DNA of 64,000 bases from positions 859,772 through 923,771 of the forward strand of contig NZ_JAPWGY010000002.1 of the NCBI RefSeq assembly GCF_027214005.1, read 5' to 3'. Positions 62,531-64,000 of the stretch are shown here, piece after piece; the stretch's first letter is position 1, and each line of letters starts with the position of its first letter. Source of the stretch: Kiloniella laminariae (GTDB lineage: Bacteria; Pseudomonadota; Alphaproteobacteria; Kiloniellales; Kiloniellaceae). The notes beneath the pieces are model-generated. The model was given only the letters and a program-made list of their open reading frames with translations, ran no database searches and had not been told where the DNA came from. A program made the position numbers and the translations under genes.

Positions 62531-63466
62531 TTGCCAGAGGGCTCAAAACGCCGGGGACGTCTTGGGGCAACCATCATGGACTGGGACAAGTTGCGGATTT
62601 TTCATGCCGTGGCTGAGGCAGGCAGTTTCACACACGCCGGTGAACAGCTGAATCTGAGCCAGTCTGCCGTCAGCCGCCAGATATCTGCCCTGGAGGACAG
62701 CCTCAAGGTATCCCTGTTTCACCGTCACGCCCGCGGTTTGATCCTGACAGAGCAGGGAGAGCTGCTCTATCGCACTGCGCATGATGTCTTTGGCAAGCTC
62801 GCCATGACAGAAGCGCAACTGACCGAGAGCAAGGACCGCCCCAAAGGCCCTCTCAAAATCACGACGACAGTCGCCTTTGGCTCAACCTGGCTCGCCCCGA
62901 GACTGCAGGAATTTATCGAGCTCTATCCGGATATTCAGGTTCACCTTGTCCTCACGGATGCGGAACTGGACCTTTCCATGCGCGAAGCTGATATCGCAGT
63001 GCGTTTGCACCCCCCACGTCAGGCCGATCTGATTCAAAGACATCTTCTTACCGCGCAGATGCACATCTATGCCGCGGTCAGCTATATCAAGAAACACGGT
63101 ATGCCCCGGACTGTTGAAGATCTCTCGGCACACCGAATCGTTGTCTATGGGGATGATTCACGCCCACCGCTACCGGATATCAACTGGTTACTCCGGGTCG
63201 GCACCAAAGGTGGGCACATGCGCACGCCCTCCATGACCATCAATAATGTCTACGCCATCATGAAGGCCCTGAGATCAGGGGCCGGACTTGGTGCCCTGCC
63301 AGATTTCATGACCCAGGAAACCAGCGACCTGGTACAGGTTCTTCCCGAGATCGAAGGGCCACAGTTTGATGCCTACTTCGTCTATGCCGAAGAGATGCGC
63401 TCCTCAAAACGCATATCGATCTTCCGTGATTTCCTTCTGCGCAAGGTCGCGGAATCCAAATTCTAA
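62531..63466 (+). CDS. LysR-family regulator, LsrB/VtlR-like
   Basis: A 311-residue LysR protein. IMDWDKLRIFHAVAEAGSFTHAGEQLNLSQSAVSRQISALED and LFHRHARGLILTEQGELLYRTAHDVF closely resemble Sinorhizobium LsrB and Brucella VtlR, which act on redox/glutathione genes and small RNAs; LsrB also follows trxB. GGGAG is 8 bases before TTG 62531; ATG 62576 is a shorter alternative with weaker site. It is followed by a long non-coding stretch. Confidence 0.87.
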   Translation: MPEGSKRRGRLGATIMDWDKLRIFHAVAEAGSFTHAGEQLNLSQSAVSRQISALEDSLKVSLFHRHARGLILTEQGELLYRTAHDVFGKLAMTEAQLTESKDRPKGPLKITTTVAFGSTWLAPRLQEFIELYPDIQVHLVLTDAELDLSMREADIAVRLHPPRQADLIQRHLLTAQMHIYAAVSYIKKHGMPRTVEDLSAHRIVVYGDDSRPPLPDINWLLRVGTKGGHMRTPSMTINNVYAIMKALRSGAGLGALPDFMTQETSDLVQVLPEIEGPQFDAYFVYAEEMRSSKRISIFRDFLLRKVAESKF

Positions 63467-63660
63467 GACTTAATTAACCAATATACTGATTTTTATCATT
63501 ATATAACAACTAGTTAAAAGCTATGCGCCCAATGCATATCGGCACTGTAATAATGTAAATCGACATCCCCGGAAAAAACGCTACATTCATGTCATCAGAT
63601 GTTGCTATGCAATATCTTATACAGATTGACTGTTGAGCCATGCTCCGGTTGGTCTGTTTT

Positions 63661-63758
63661 TCCAGGCTTCGGCCTGGAGGGTCTTCGGACCCCACGTCTT
63701 CCCAGACGTGAAGCCTCCCTGTTCAACTTGCCGGGCCTTCGTGGCCCGGTTTTTTTTT
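63661..63758 (+). ncRNA. Candidate structured RNA: three abutting hairpins then a terminator
   Basis: Three perfect hairpins follow without a base between them: 63661-63678 (7 bp, TTCG loop), 63679-63692 (5 bp, TTCG loop) and 63693-63710 (7 bp, TCCC loop). After 20 bases comes CCGGGCC/GGCCCGG (63731-63737 with 63743-63749) with a T9 tail, a strong terminator. AGGCTTC (63664-63670) can instead pair with GAAGCCT (63710-63716), excluding the first hairpin, so two folds are possible. It could be a small RNA or a leader/attenuator; I do not recognise a family. Confidence 0.5.
63731..63758 (+). terminator. Strong intrinsic terminator with T9 tail
   Basis: A 7-bp GC-rich stem with loop TTCGT is followed directly by nine T residues. 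Confidence 0.88.
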
Positions 63759-63995
63759 GCCTGGCCCGTTTCGCACCTGTCACGTCCACTCAAGGCGTTC
63801 TTCCTCAAACGTACTTCTTCAAATAGACTCGCCCGGCAAAGCAACAGTATGTTCTTCCTGCCTGCGCCAGCTTTCCCCAAACACCAGGAGATAAAAAAGG
63901 GGCGCTGATACTAAAGCGTTTTGCTTTTGATCTGAATCGGTTTCGGGATTCCCAAAAGCGGTATTCTATGATTCACTTTCGGGAGGAGGTGTTTC

Positions 63996-64000
63996 ATGGG
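63996..64000 (+). CDS. Start of a gene cut by the window edge
   Basis: ATGGG at the last bases follows GGGAGGAGG (63981-63989) with 6 bases between, an almost ideal ribosome site. Only two codons are visible, so the product cannot be named. Confidence 0.45.

Larger units (their letters stand above)
63467..63995. other. Non-coding region with structured RNA candidate
   Basis: No gene is supported. The first 190 bases are AT-rich with no clear promoter beyond TATACA at 63618-63623. A run of contiguous hairpins and a terminator occupies 63661-63758 (listed separately). The rest up to the edge is unassigned except a possible insertion-element end. Confidence 0.6.

Noticed and set aside
63661..63758. 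CRISPR array
   Set aside because: The hairpins differ in sequence and have no spacers or constant repeat length.
63599..63908. Short open frames on both strands over the hairpin cluster
   Set aside because: They are made by the GC-rich repeats; none has a ribosome site, and the perfect hairpins and T9 terminator argue for RNA structure.

Overview
The window looks like ordinary chromosome of a free-living, probably marine, alphaproteobacterium of moderate GC. Family markers support this: a GapR-type DUF2312 protein, a DUF1244 protein, CpdR, a ChvG/ChvI-like two-component pair, an ELM1-family protein, a rhodanese-metZ pair and a trxB gene followed by an LsrB/VtlR-like LysR gene. Genus cannot be fixed from the sequence alone. 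Gene density is high, several gene pairs share ATGA overlaps, and intrinsic terminators separate many units.

Layout. 1-6.6 kb: end of an acyl-CoA synthetase, a BCCT transporter and a three-domain MFS/acyltransferase/acyl-ACP synthetase fusion (phospholipid repair). 6.6-9.4 kb: GapR, DUF1244, and a translationally coupled N-formylglutamate amidohydrolase/carboxylate-amine ligase pair. 9.7-18 kb: glycerate 2-kinase, RarD, a GMC dehydrogenase and glycolate oxidase glcDEF, with a perfect 18-bp GntR/FadR-type palindrome before glcD; glycolate to glyoxylate to glycerate to 2-phosphoglycerate is a plausible shared theme. 18-22.3 kb: rpmJ, a methyltransferase and an orphan TadG-TadE-TadE operon preceded by a CtrA-like box. 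22.5-27.4 kb: TSUP exporter, tRNA-Val(GAC), cpdR, a second N-formylglutamate amidohydrolase, OsmC, a lytic transglycosylase and a cobalamin riboswitch in front of an unrecognised 113-aa gene.

27.6-39.6 kb: MATE exporter, a lipoprotein/response-regulator/histidine-kinase unit, UDP-glucuronate epimerase, GT4, Kdo transferase, polysaccharide deacetylase, OmpA, DusA and AraC. 39.7-46.1 kb: cupin plus flavin monooxygenase, LysR/azoR, and HAD, glutamine amidotransferase and HD phosphohydrolase genes. 46.1-50.8 kb: an AT-richer envelope-glycan island (SMR-like flippase, GT2, GT-C-like membrane protein, GNAT, PIG-L deacetylase). 50.8-56.7 kb: LysR and a PbfA-like class III PLP enzyme, GNAT, metZ-rhodanese, and a very acidic coiled-coil protein. 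56.7-64 kb: diguanylate cyclase, cyclopropane fatty acid synthase, Lrp/AsnC, ELM1, trxB, LsrB-like regulator, then a non-coding stretch with three directly abutting hairpins, a strong terminator and, at the edge, the start of another gene.

No CRISPR array, prophage, rRNA or complete insertion sequence was seen. The most open items are the riboswitch-controlled orphan gene, the tandem-hairpin RNA at 63.7 kb and the glycan island. All functional calls are by motif recognition from the translated sequence; no database search was run.
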